From Paenibacillus sp. Soil787 (lineage in GTDB: Bacteria > Bacillota > Bacilli > Paenibacillales > NBRC-103111), in contig NZ_LMSP01000007.1 in NCBI RefSeq assembly GCF_001429545.1, positions 60,843-109,030 of the forward strand: a DNA stretch of 48,188 bases, given 5' to 3'. The translations under genes were made by a program, and so were the position numbers. Position 1 is the first letter of the stretch; each line of letters starts with the position of its first letter. Shown one piece after another: positions 8,660 through 16,855 of the stretch. A model generated the notes under the pieces. It did no database searches. It saw only the letters and a program-made list of their open reading frames with translations, and was not told the DNA's origin.

Positions 8660-9193
8660 ATGTTCACTCACTTGGAAGAGAACGAATTAATTCGTCAGGC
8701 CATACGCGGGGACAACGCCGCTCTGTCCTTGCTGCTGCAGCAGCACTATGCTTTTGTTTACAAGTATTTGTTGAAAATAACGCTTAATCCACCGATGGCT
8801 GAGGATATTACGCAAGAAACCATGATCCGATGTATCGAAAAAATAAAGCTGTACAACGGGAAGTCCAAATTCTCATCTTGGCTCGTAACCATCGCCACTC
8901 ACTTGTTCATTGATCAAGGAAGACGGCGCAAACGCGAGAAGCGTTGGCAGGAGCAAGAGCAGCAGCAATCCTTACGTCAGATGCAGTGGCAGGCCGGACA
9001 TCAACATGAGGCATGGCCTGATGTGCTGAATGCCCTGGCAGAGCTGCCGCAGGAGAGCCGTATCCCGGTTATTCTCAAACATTACTATAACTACACGTAT
9101 GAGGAAATTGGGCAGATGCTCTCCATTGCAGAGGGCACAGCCAAATCTAGAGTGCATCACGCACTGAAACAATTACGAAAGGAGCTGACGTAG
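8660..9193 (+). CDS. sigY: ECF RNA polymerase sigma factor, SigY-type
   Basis: This 177-residue protein has sigma-70 region 2 (about 25-90, with AEDITQETMIRCIEKI and FSSWLVTIATHLFID) and region 4 (about 120-175, with LPQESRIPVILKHYYNYTYEEIGQ and EGTAKSRVHHALKQLRK). Its length and its two small downstream partners match the B. subtilis sigY-yxlC-yxlD/E operon. It would direct RNA polymerase to a small stress regulon and its own promoter. The next gene starts immediately after its stop codon, so the two are translationally coupled. The SigY assignment rests on operon resemblance; another ECF subgroup is possible. Confidence 0.85.
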   Translation: MFTHLEENELIRQAIRGDNAALSLLLQQHYAFVYKYLLKITLNPPMAEDITQETMIRCIEKIKLYNGKSKFSSWLVTIATHLFIDQGRRRKREKRWQEQEQQQSLRQMQWQAGHQHEAWPDVLNALAELPQESRIPVILKHYYNYTYEEIGQMLSIAEGTAKSRVHHALKQLRKELT

Positions 9194-9613
9194 ATGGAAA
9201 CGGAAGACCCGAAGAAAAGAGAAGTTTCTAAAAACGACGGGAGCAAGAATCAGGATAAGGGCCAGAGTGATCAAGGCAGTGACGTCTATCGAAGGCTAGA
9301 GAGTACGGATGAGATGGCAGCACAACAGCTGCAAGAAGGGCTTCAAAGGCTCGATGAACTCTTCCCAGCTTTCACACCTAGCCCCTCTTGGTTCGATCAG
9401 CAAATTATTGAAACACAAAACAAACAGCGTTCAAAGCTCTGGAGAGACTTGCTCGTATTGTGGATAACCGCCTTGCTGCTGCTCTCGCTCTTATATGCAA
9501 TGATGCATGCACAGCCAGTTGTTTTCATTACTTTTCAAGCTCTAGCTGTTGTAGCGCCTTTGGTCTGGCTTCTCGTTCGCAAAGAGGAGGAACACCACTA
9601 TGAAAATAAATGA
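9194..9613 (+). CDS. Putative anti-sigma factor (YxlC-like) with two membrane segments
   Basis: The 139-residue protein has a charged cytoplasmic N-terminus (about 1-85, with LQRLDELFPAFTPSPSWFDQQI), a membrane helix near 92-108 and another near 112-128, and a short charged tail. Its position directly after the sigma gene, with the ribosome binding site (AAAGGAG) inside that gene, and the same topology as YxlC make an anti-SigY role likely. No enzymatic motif is seen. Confidence 0.72.
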   Translation: METEDPKKREVSKNDGSKNQDKGQSDQGSDVYRRLESTDEMAAQQLQEGLQRLDELFPAFTPSPSWFDQQIIETQNKQRSKLWRDLLVLWITALLLLSLLYAMMHAQPVVFITFQALAVVAPLVWLLVRKEEEHHYENK

Positions 9614-9827
9614 TCCAAAATGGGACCAACTCCCCCTCTGGGCATGGATCGCTATCCCCCTTCTTCTACTCGCGCAAAGCACATGGCTGTTCACGGATGC
9701 ACGCAAACGCAGCGCGAAATACCCATGGTTCTGGGGGATCTGGGGGATCATTCAGGTGCCGACCCCCTTCATCGTCTATCTATTCGCTGTCCGTAAAATA
9801 CACCGTATCTGGTCACGTAAAAAATAA
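9600..9827 (+). CDS. Small membrane protein of the SigY operon (YxlD/YxlE-like)
   Basis: This 75-residue protein has two hydrophobic segments (about 14-30 and 42-64) around WLFTDARKRS, resembling the phospholipase-D N-terminal (PLDc_N) type of small membrane protein. It overlaps the previous gene by 14 bp and has a strong binding site (AGAGGAGG), showing coupling. In B. subtilis, small proteins at this place restrain SigY together with YxlC; the same role is inferred here. Confidence 0.75.
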   Translation: MKINDPKWDQLPLWAWIAIPLLLLAQSTWLFTDARKRSAKYPWFWGIWGIIQVPTPFIVYLFAVRKIHRIWSRKK

Positions 9828-9947
9828 TAGGTAAAATTTCACAAAGAGTTCATGAAGTTACATCATATTGGCAAGGAAACCGATGGCAAAAAATTCACAC
9901 TTATCTTACAATTAGGACTATAGTCATAGACCTGAGGAGGGGTAAGG

Positions 9948-11702
9948 ATGTCGAAAAATAAAAAAATATGGCGATTAACCATACGCAAAAAACTAATGTT
10001 GGTTTCTCTGCTTTTGCTGTTAACACCCATATTAGTGTTAGGTGCCATTACCTATAATGTTTCAACCCAAGAAACTGATAAATTGATTCAAAGCAATTTG
10101 AAAAATTCAGTCAAGATGGCTTTGGAGCTGACGGAGGCTTTTGAAAAAGCTTCGAAACAGGGAACGATGTCGAAAGAAGATGCTCAAGAAAGAGTGAAGG
10201 AAATATTGCTTGGAGCTAAGAAGGATGGAAAGCGTTCGATCAATGCTAAAATTAATCTCGGTGCCAACGGTTACTTCTTCATTCTGAATGCGAACGGCGA
10301 CTTGCTGGCACACCCATCTTTGGAGGGCCAAAACATAATAGATAAACAGACGAAAGACGGCTTTTTTTACATCAAGGATATGATTCAAAAAGGAAAGAGC
10401 GGCGGAGATTTCACGATCTATAATTGGCCGCTTCCCAACTCTACAAAAGAAGGGAGAAAAATTGCATATTCCGAGGCCGCGAATTCGGATTGGGGTTGGA
10501 TCATTTCGGCAGGCTCCTATATGCAGGACTACAATGCGGGACAAGTTCATATTTTGAACACGATCCTCATTACGTTAATTTGCTGCTGGGTAATCGGAGG
10601 CGTGGTGATGACGTTATTTGCCTTCCATATTTCCAGACCGATTAAACAGCTTGCCCAGCAGGCGGAACAGTTTGCTATGGGAGATCTTCGTTCAGCCCAG
10701 ATAAAAGTAAGCAATAACGACGAAATAGGTGAACTCGCGGTTTCATTTCAATCGATGCACGACCATTTACGCCAAATTGTTTCAGGGCTCTTAACCAATT
10801 CAGATAAGTTAACGGACTCTTCTCATGAACTCAACCAGTCCATTGGGGAAACGACAAAAGCGAGTAATCAAATTTCGACCTCTATTGAAGATATGGTCAT
10901 AAGCAACGAAACGCAGGCCCGTAGTGTCAATGAAAGCTCGACGGCGATGGAAGAAATGGCTGTTGGCATTCAGCGGATCGCGACCACCTCGTCTGCCGCA
11001 TACGAAGCATCAGAGATGACGCTGCAGGAAGCGGAGCAAGGTAACCGCCTGATTAAGGAGTCAACCTTGCAAATGAATGCTGTAAGTCTTACAGTGGGCG
11101 ATCTCGCGAAGATTGTTGAGAAGCTTACGGAACGTTCTCAGCATATTGGGGACATCGTCCAGGTAATCACGGATATCTCCACTCAAACCAATCTACTCGC
11201 TTTGAATGCATCCATTGAAGCTGCGCGCGCTGGAGATGAAGGTAAAGGATTTGCGGTCGTAGCGGGTGAGGTCAAAAAGCTGGCCGAGCGTTCTTCGGCA
11301 TCAGCTGCTGAAATTGCTGAGCTGATCCAAGACATCCAACTAGATATGAAGCATGCTGGTGAGGCGATGGAAAAAGGCGAACAAGAGGTTTCTGCGGGTG
11401 TGAGCGCGATCCAACATACGGGACAGGCTTTTGTTCGTATTCTCGACGCAACACGGAGCGTTGTGAATCAAGTGCAGGAAGCTTCGGCAGCTGCCGAAGA
11501 GATGTCTGCCAGCTCGCAGGAAATCGCCGCTTCTTTGCAGGAGATCGAACGAATGGCGAACCAGACCAATGATTTGGCGCATCTGATTTCCTCGTCTACG
11601 GAAGAGCAGCTCGCAGCAATGGAGGAGTTGACATCCTCTTCGGAATCATTGGAAATCATGTCATCGGAAATGCAGTTCATGGCTCACCGGTTTAAATTGT
11701 AA
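9948..11702 (+). CDS. Methyl-accepting chemotaxis protein (single Cache, HAMP, MA)
   Basis: The 584-residue receptor has a membrane helix at about 17-37, an extracellular single-Cache domain (about 40-195, with [21 protein letters not shown] and [11 protein letters not shown]), a second helix (about 203-225), a HAMP linker ([20 protein letters not shown]) and a long methyl-accepting domain. The signalling hairpin tip is [31 protein letters not shown], split here only for naming. Small-molecule ligands such as organic acids are typical for this sensor fold, but none can be assigned. The binding site GAGGAGGGGTAAGG precedes the ATG. It is monocistronic with a terminator. Confidence 0.95.
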   Translation: MSKNKKIWRLTIRKKLMLVSLLLLLTPILVLGAITYNVSTQETDKLIQSNLKNSVKMALELTEAFEKASKQGTMSKEDAQERVKEILLGAKKDGKRSINAKINLGANGYFFILNANGDLLAHPSLEGQNIIDKQTKDGFFYIKDMIQKGKSGGDFTIYNWPLPNSTKEGRKIAYSEAANSDWGWIISAGSYMQDYNAGQVHILNTILITLICCWVIGGVVMTLFAFHISRPIKQLAQQAEQFAMGDLRSAQIKVSNNDEIGELAVSFQSMHDHLRQIVSGLLTNSDKLTDSSHELNQSIGETTKASNQISTSIEDMVISNETQARSVNESSTAMEEMAVGIQRIATTSSAAYEASEMTLQEAEQGNRLIKESTLQMNAVSLTVGDLAKIVEKLTERSQHIGDIVQVITDISTQTNLLALNASIEAARAGDEGKGFAVVAGEVKKLAERSSASAAEIAELIQDIQLDMKHAGEAMEKGEQEVSAGVSAIQHTGQAFVRILDATRSVVNQVQEASAAAEEMSASSQEIAASLQEIERMANQTNDLAHLISSSTEEQLAAMEELTSSSESLEIMSSEMQFMAHRFKL

Positions 11703-11735
11703 GGAGCAGGATTAAGTATCACTCTTCAAATGAAA

Positions 11736-11766
11736 GAGACCGGCAGCAAGGTGCCGGTCTCTTTAT
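11736..11766 (+). terminator. Bidirectional terminator between the chemoreceptor and AraC genes
   Basis: The perfect 10-bp arms GAGACCGGCA (11736-11745) and TGCCGGTCTC (11752-11761) are followed by T residues on both strands. The convergent AraC gene ends at its edge. Confidence 0.88.
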
Positions 11767-12569
11767 CATACCGTCAGGCGAGCATATTCATCAGGAGTCT
11801 GGCCGATAATGGACTTGAAGTCCTTGATGAAATGCGACTGGTCATGGTAACCGAGATCCATCGAGAGCTTGGACCAGTTATGCCTCTGGTTTAGATCCGT
11901 CGTCTCAGCTGCATTCTGGATTCGGGCCAGCTTGATTACCCATTTGGGGCTAACTCCGACGTAGTGGTCGAACAGGCGCTGCAGCGTTCTTTTATTCACA
12001 TTGAAGTCATCGCAGAGGGTATCGACTTTGGTGAGATCAGGCTTCTGATTGATATGATCGATGATCTGATTAATAAAAGCGACCTGTTCATCCTGTTCGG
12101 GAAGCTTGGGACGGATCAGCTGCTCGATATGTGAAACCGTAAGATGTTCTTCCTTTTGAGCAAAAACATCTGTTTCAAGTTGACGTGGATCGATGTCAAA
12201 AACACTCTGGACGCTCATCGGATTGTTCAGCAAACCGGAAATCGGCTGTTTCAAAAAAGGGTAAAATCCGCCAGGCTTGAATTTGACGCCGAACACGCAT
12301 CCTTGGCCTTGCAGATAATGCCCATACTTCTCTTTCCCTGGGCCGTAGATGGCCGTTCGACCTGGTTCAACGAGGAGATTAACGCAGGGATTCGGGATAA
12401 CATGCTGCAAATAAGGCTCCTGATCGGTTAAATCCCACCTAACTATCCAGTAATGTCGGATGAAATAGGCTAGATCTTCGGAGGGGTTATGCCGCGAAAG
12501 CTGGAATTTCTGCTCACCTTGCTGCAGATTCATAATGCCTAGGCTGGGCTTGGAGGCTTTGGGAATCAC
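11766..12569 (-). CDS. AraC-family transcriptional regulator (DUF6597-type N-terminus)
   Basis: About 267 residues. The N-terminal half (RHYWIVRWDL, VIPNPCVNLLVEPG, VFGVKFKPGGFYPFL) is the DUF6597-type domain often found on AraC proteins. The C-terminal half has two helix-turn-helix motifs (VDTLCDDFNVNKRTLQRLFDHYVG and LSMDLGYHDQSHFIKDFKSIIGQTPDEY). A GTG at 12569 is preferred because AAGGAG lies 8 bp upstream; the GTG at 12578 overlaps that site. It is divergent from the SRPBCC gene across about 90 bp, which suggests it controls that gene (inference). Confidence 0.87.
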   Translation of the reverse strand: MIPKASKPSLGIMNLQQGEQKFQLSRHNPSEDLAYFIRHYWIVRWDLTDQEPYLQHVIPNPCVNLLVEPGRTAIYGPGKEKYGHYLQGQGCVFGVKFKPGGFYPFLKQPISGLLNNPMSVQSVFDIDPRQLETDVFAQKEEHLTVSHIEQLIRPKLPEQDEQVAFINQIIDHINQKPDLTKVDTLCDDFNVNKRTLQRLFDHYVGVSPKWVIKLARIQNAAETTDLNQRHNWSKLSMDLGYHDQSHFIKDFKSIIGQTPDEYARLTV

Positions 12570-12658
12570 TTCGCTCACTCCTTGTCGCGTTTTTACAATA
12601 CATAGGTTGTAGAATCATCTATACTTAATCATATCACATACCGAAGGAGTGGAAATAT

Positions 12659-13108
12659 ATGGAATTAAAATATGAATTTTACATTGGAGCAGGACCTAAG
12701 GAAGTGTGGGATATTCTCGTGACTCCGGAGGGGACGCGTAAGATTCTTTTTGGCAGTGTGCTTCAGTCTACTTTTGAGATCGGATCCGATTATGCCTACG
12801 TGGGGCCTGGTAATGACGGTGAGGAAACCGTTCATGTATACGGTAAAATTTTAGCTTACGAGCCGGAGAAGATCATTAGTTGCACCGAACATGCCGGTCC
12901 ATCTTACAACCCGAATCATGCGGACTTTGAATCTAGAATGACGTTGTCACTTGAGACGGTTGGGAGCTGCACAAAACTAACGTTGGTCAATGATAATTGG
13001 ACACCCAACCACCCAAGCTTCGAGACTACCAAGGCTAGTTGGTGGATGATTCTGAGCAATATCAAGACACTGGCGGAGACTGGCAAGACTTTGGATTTTG
13101 GTTGGTAG
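12659..13108 (+). CDS. SRPBCC / AHSA1-type START-like protein
   Basis: The 149-residue protein begins with YEFYIGAGPKEVWDILVTPEG and has the hot-dog-like pattern of the SRPBCC (Aha1 C-terminal, polyketide cyclase) superfamily, ending in a helix SWWMILSNIKTLAETGK. Members bind hydrophobic ligands or act as hydrolase-like proteins; no function can be fixed. The start follows CGAAGGAG at good spacing. It shares an intergenic region with the AraC gene. Confidence 0.83.
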   Translation: MELKYEFYIGAGPKEVWDILVTPEGTRKILFGSVLQSTFEIGSDYAYVGPGNDGEETVHVYGKILAYEPEKIISCTEHAGPSYNPNHADFESRMTLSLETVGSCTKLTLVNDNWTPNHPSFETTKASWWMILSNIKTLAETGKTLDFGW

Positions 13109-13110
13109 GG

Positions 13111-13228
13111 ATGGGGCTGTCCAAATGAGGTTTTAGAGCTTGAGGGGTATCTACCTTAAAGATGGTTACACATATCCATGAGGACTTCCACCAATAGGGG
13201 GAGGTCCTAGCCTACGGGACAGCCCCAT
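13111..13228. repeat. 118-bp palindromic element with 12-bp terminal inverted repeats (MITE candidate)
   Basis: ATGGGGCTGTCC (13111-13122) is exactly complementary to GGACAGCCCCAT (13217-13228). An inner hairpin pairs AGGACTTCC near 13180 with the GGAGGTCCT segment ending at 13208. GGGGCTGTCC resembles the ends of IS1182-type elements as I remember them, so a non-autonomous derivative is plausible. On the plus strand it could also act as a terminator for the SRPBCC gene, since TTTTAC follows soon after. Confidence 0.55.
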
Positions 13229-13296
13229 TTTACATTTTCAGTAAATCCCAATAAATATAGAAGCCTTTAGTCTAGAATCTCCTATCCATTCCTCTT

Positions 13297-13968
13297 CTAA
13301 AGAGGTTTAAGCGCCAACGTCACTTTCCCCTCGAGTCCCTCCACCATGTCATGCCACGCCCTTGGCTTATTCGCCAAAACAGAATAATAGCGTTTCAAGA
13401 ACTTCACAACGATCCCAGCGTCCAACTCCGCTTGATCCTCATCTGTCGGCAAGAAACAGAGATCGAGTTCCTCAACCGCTTCACCATTGTTCTCCCAAGA
13501 GGGATGAACGTATGGGAAGTCAATCCGCTTATAACCCAGATGCGACAATACCTCGCGTCGCACATAAGGATCCATCGGCCTCACGCCGCCGAAAGCATGA
13601 TCTCGGGTCCGGTAGGGATCATAAATCTCAGCGAACATCCCGAGCATCGGCTTACCTGATTCCGCTGCCAATCCTTCCAGGTCCTTCCAGCGTTTCCGCG
13701 CCAGGAACCGACCGATACCAAGCCCTGCTTGACCAATAATGGTGAAGTCTGTCATCGCTACTTGGAAGTCATCGTAGAAACGATATTCCGTTGTACCTAC
13801 GACTTTACCTTCATGAACGGCTACGAATACCCGAATACCGGGGTCCTCGAGAGGTTCTTTCCACAATGCGTATTCGAGCACCTCTTCTGGCGGAAATACC
13901 TCTTTCATCAGATCATGCATGCTCCGAAACAAGGGATTATCTATGCTTGTAATCCGTATATACTCCAT
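13297..13968 (-). CDS. GNAT-like acetyltransferase
   Basis: The 223-residue protein has an N-terminal GNAT fold (PGIRVFVAVHEGKVVGTTEYRF, then IGQAGLGIGRFLARKRW as the probable acetyl-CoA loop) and a C-terminal region rich in aromatic residues (GYKRIDFPYVHPSWE). It is the last gene of a four-gene minus-strand run (reductase, nitrilase, GNAT, GNAT), 21 bp after the previous stop. The substrate is unknown. The acetyl-CoA loop is less canonical than in the adjacent GNAT, so the call is by overall pattern. Confidence 0.72.
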   Translation of the reverse strand: MEYIRITSIDNPLFRSMHDLMKEVFPPEEVLEYALWKEPLEDPGIRVFVAVHEGKVVGTTEYRFYDDFQVAMTDFTIIGQAGLGIGRFLARKRWKDLEGLAAESGKPMLGMFAEIYDPYRTRDHAFGGVRPMDPYVRREVLSHLGYKRIDFPYVHPSWENNGEAVEELDLCFLPTDEDQAELDAGIVVKFLKRYYSVLANKPRAWHDMVEGLEGKVTLALKPL

Positions 13969-13989
13969 AATACAATCTTCACTCCTTCG

Positions 13990-14700
13990 TCAGATTCGAA
14001 ATGGATTCCGCCACTCCATCAAAAGCGCATGGTTAAGCGATTCCTCATCCTGCAAATAGTCGGGGACAACCTTCACAGGTGTTCGGCCGCAGCGCAGCAA
14101 AAACGTAATAACCGGGTCCTTCAGCGCACCTGTCATGACAGCCCTCACATAGTCATCTGTACTCATGGTAGCAGCATGTTTGTGATAGCCTGGCATCCGC
14201 CCGCCTCCAAGCAGCCTTCTTAAACCGAGGTGCACGACCACTTCGTACATAGACTGCATCATCAACTTGCCGAGACCAAATTTACGGTAGGCCGGCATAA
14301 TGCATATGTCCACAATGTAGAGGGTGCCGCCATCTGGACGATGCGTTCGGATGTACCCATCGTCCGTCAAAGATGACCAACTATGGTCAGCTGCATGCTG
14401 CTCCTCATACTCTACGCGAAGCCCAGTTATGGACCCAATAACACGGCCGGCCACCTCTACACAAAGCGCCCCTTCGGGAAATCGGGTGATATGCTCCGTT
14501 AGCTGCTCCTCATTCCACCATAGCTCGGAGGGAAAAGGCGGAGGAAAGCTTTCCTGCTGAACGCGAATGAGAGCGTCAAAATCGGCTTTTCCATAATTGC
14601 GAATCATAACCTCGATCGGTTTATCCCCGTCGAAGACGTATATTTTTTTAAAGTACAACTTCTCCTGCTCTGTAAGTTTCTTGGCAGCTTCTAAATCCAT
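13990..14700 (-). CDS. GNAT acetyltransferase resembling the N-terminal half of YhcX
   Basis: This 236-residue GNAT protein shows the acetyl-CoA loop IMPAYRKFGLGKLMMQS and the motif LLGGGRMPGYHKHA, and ends LLMEWRNPF. Such features recur, as I recall, in the GNAT half of GNAT-nitrilase fusion proteins such as B. subtilis YhcX (about 513 residues). Here the nitrilase is a separate gene immediately upstream in the same operon (33 bp), and the two lengths add up to about the fused length. A joint role on one amide or amine substrate is inferred; the substrate is unknown. Confidence 0.82.
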   Translation of the reverse strand: MDLEAAKKLTEQEKLYFKKIYVFDGDKPIEVMIRNYGKADFDALIRVQQESFPPPFPSELWWNEEQLTEHITRFPEGALCVEVAGRVIGSITGLRVEYEEQHAADHSWSSLTDDGYIRTHRPDGGTLYIVDICIMPAYRKFGLGKLMMQSMYEVVVHLGLRRLLGGGRMPGYHKHAATMSTDDYVRAVMTGALKDPVITFLLRCGRTPVKVVPDYLQDEESLNHALLMEWRNPFRI

Positions 14701-14732
14701 AGTGCCCTGTAAGCCCCCTTGATCTCACTTCG

Positions 14733-15590
14733 TTAGGACCAATCGGTGTACAAATCTGTTCTGCGGTCACGCCACGTAGTGACGGAGCCTTTTTCCCGAA
14801 CGAGGTTCAGCAGCTCCAGATCCAAATCAGCCGTGACAACCATGTCACCGTTGATCTCGCCTTCTACCAAAATTCCCTTAGGCGGAAAAGGCACATCATT
14901 CGGCGTGATCACCGCAGCCTGTCCGAAATTCCCCCTCATGAAATCAACCGTTGGCAGTGCCCCGACAGTCCCCGTCGTGACCACGTAGATTTGATTCTCA
15001 ATCGTTCTAGCATGGCACGTATAACGTACCCGATGGAATCCGTGTCGATCATCCGTACACGATGGGGCGAACAGCACATCTGCTCCGCGAGCTCTCGCCA
15101 TCCGGACGATTTCCGGAAACTCCACATCATAACAGACCAGAATCGCAATGCGGCCTTTATCCGTATCAAAAACCTGCAAAGAATCCCCAGCACCCATATT
15201 CCATTCCTTCACTTCGGTCGGGGTGATATGCAGCTTCTTCTGCTCTCCAATCCGCCCGTCCGGATAAAATAAATGAGCCGTGTTATACAGCTTGCCCTCC
15301 TCAGAAGTAATATGAGTACCACCGATCAAATGCATCCCTGTTTGCTTCGCCAACCCCTGAAAGAGCGTTCGATAAGCATCCGTATACGATGGCAACGCCT
15401 CAATAGGCAGCGCCTTACCGTTCGCATCTCCAATGGACATTAACTGGGTCGTAAATAATTCAGGAAACAGCACAAATTCTGCCTCAAACTCCTGAGCCAC
15501 CTTCACATAATGCTCCACCTGCGCAGCAAACTCTTCGAAACTATGTATCGTATGCAAATGATATTGCACCGCAGAAACGCGCATTTTCAA
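14733..15590 (-). CDS. Carbon-nitrogen hydrolase (nitrilase superfamily), resembling the C-terminal half of YhcX
   Basis: The protein has about 285 residues with the Glu-Lys-Cys catalytic triad of the nitrilase superfamily: Glu in LFPELFTTQL, Lys in QKKLHITPTE and Cys in LVCYDVEFPE. It should hydrolyse a C-N bond (amide or carbamoyl) in the cytosol. The frame opens at a TTG at 15596, but a TTG at 15590 lies 9 bp from AGGAG and is preferred; an ATG at 15584 is a further choice. It lies between the YhfP-like reductase gene and the GNAT gene in a tight operon. Confidence 0.88.
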   Translation of the reverse strand: MKMRVSAVQYHLHTIHSFEEFAAQVEHYVKVAQEFEAEFVLFPELFTTQLMSIGDANGKALPIEALPSYTDAYRTLFQGLAKQTGMHLIGGTHITSEEGKLYNTAHLFYPDGRIGEQKKLHITPTEVKEWNMGAGDSLQVFDTDKGRIAILVCYDVEFPEIVRMARARGADVLFAPSCTDDRHGFHRVRYTCHARTIENQIYVVTTGTVGALPTVDFMRGNFGQAAVITPNDVPFPPKGILVEGEINGDMVVTADLDLELLNLVREKGSVTTWRDRRTDLYTDWS

Positions 15591-15611
15591 CGTCAATCTC
15601 TCCTTCCCCTT

Positions 15612-16601
15612 TTACAATCGGACAAGCACTCTTCCTCTTACTTTCCCTTCCAAAACCTGCTTAGCAGCCTCGGCAACTCCATCGAGCGTAACCTCTTGAT
15701 AGACAGTCTGTTCCAAGCCTTTTGGCTTTAGTTCCTTCGCAATACGCTCCCATAGAGGCTTTCTAACCTCCATCCGGCAAGCAGCCGAATCAATACCCAA
15801 CAAGTTCACACCTCGCAGGATAAAAGGAAACACCGATGCGGCGAACTCACCGCCACCTGTCAAACCGCTCAGGGCAACGGAACCGCCATACTTGATCTGG
15901 CTCAGCACATGGGCTAGGGATTCGCCCCCAACAGGATCAACAGAGCCCGCCCAATATTCCTTATTCAGCGGCTTGTTGACAGGGGGAGCAATCTCCTCTC
16001 GAGTTAATACCCGCTTCGCCCCAAGATCGAGTAGATACTGATGATCCGCAGACTTCCCTGTGCTTGCTTCCACCTCATAACCAAGCACTGCCAGCATGGA
16101 AACGCTGCTGCTGCCCACTCCGCCGGTTGCACCGCGAACGAGCACGGGCCCCTGCTCTTTGATTAGTCCATTCTCCTCCATGCGTTGTATGGAGAGCGCA
16201 GCGGTAAATCCCGCCGTACCCAATATCATCGCCTCGCGATGGGTTAATCCCTGCGGGAGAGGCACGACCCAGTCAGCCGAGACACGCGCATAGGCGCTGA
16301 ATCCGCCGTAATGCCCTGTACCCAGCTCGTAGCTCGTCACCAAAACTTCATCGCCTTCGCGAAACCGAGCATCTGACGAAGCTACGACGGTTCCGGCCAA
16401 ATCAATCCCCGGTACCATCGGATAGGCACGCACAACGCGTCCGGTCGGACTAAGAGCCAACGCATCTTTATAATTTATTCCTGAAAATAAAACACGGATC
16501 GTCACTTCACCTGGCGGTAAATCCTCCAGCCTCAGATCTTTCACATTGGCGGTAAACTGCTCCTCTGATCGTTCCACTATCAAAGCCCCAAAGCTTTCCA
16601 T
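15612..16601 (-). CDS. YhdH/YhfP-family quinone oxidoreductase (acrylyl-CoA reductase-like)
   Basis: The 329-residue zinc-independent medium-chain dehydrogenase has the N-terminal substrate domain (FSGINYKDALALSPTGRV, PGIDLAGTV) and a Rossmann domain with VRGATGGVGSSSVSMLAVLGYEV for NADPH. The family reduces activated double bonds such as acrylyl-CoA or quinones. It has a strong binding site (GAGGAGG) and is the first gene of the operon continuing into nitrilase and GNAT genes, which would place it in a small catabolic or detoxification pathway (inference). Confidence 0.9.
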   Translation of the reverse strand: MESFGALIVERSEEQFTANVKDLRLEDLPPGEVTIRVLFSGINYKDALALSPTGRVVRAYPMVPGIDLAGTVVASSDARFREGDEVLVTSYELGTGHYGGFSAYARVSADWVVPLPQGLTHREAMILGTAGFTAALSIQRMEENGLIKEQGPVLVRGATGGVGSSSVSMLAVLGYEVEASTGKSADHQYLLDLGAKRVLTREEIAPPVNKPLNKEYWAGSVDPVGGESLAHVLSQIKYGGSVALSGLTGGGEFAASVFPFILRGVNLLGIDSAACRMEVRKPLWERIAKELKPKGLEQTVYQEVTLDGVAEAAKQVLEGKVRGRVLVRL

Positions 16602-16714
16602 CCTGTTTTCTCCTCCTCATTGTAAAACCAGATCATATCAAATAATTACCAACTGTTTTAGTTTACTATTATCACGCTCAGGTTTCAAAAGCTGATTACG
16701 CACTCCATCCTCCC

Positions 16715-16803
16715 AAGGATAAACGACTCCGTCGTCCTTCAGGGACGAGCGCGTTTTTCAAGGTAGATGCGAAGCAAAAGTATAAAACTTATACTTTCTT
16801 ATC
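16715..16803 (+). repeat. Dispersed two-hairpin element, copy 1 of 3
   Basis: About 89 bp. GATAAACG (16718-16725) faces CGTTTTTC (16752-16759, one mismatch) around CGTCGTCC-TTCA-GGGACGAG. A second hairpin AAAGTATAA-AAC-TTATACTTT spans 16777-16797. It is about 95% identical to copy 3 and about 89% to copy 2, in the same orientation. It lies between the galT terminator and the reductase gene. No ORF is seen. Confidence 0.9.
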
Positions 16804-16810
16804 TCCCAAA

Positions 16811-16845
16811 TAAAATAACTCCCCGATCCTTTTGACCGGGGAGTT
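16811..16845 (-). terminator. Terminator of the gal operon
   Basis: The arms AACTCCCCG (16817-16825) and CGGGGAGTT (16837-16845) form a stem followed on the minus strand by ATTTTATTT. It is 11 bp past the galT stop. Confidence 0.85.
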
Positions 16846-16855
16846 CCAACTGCAA

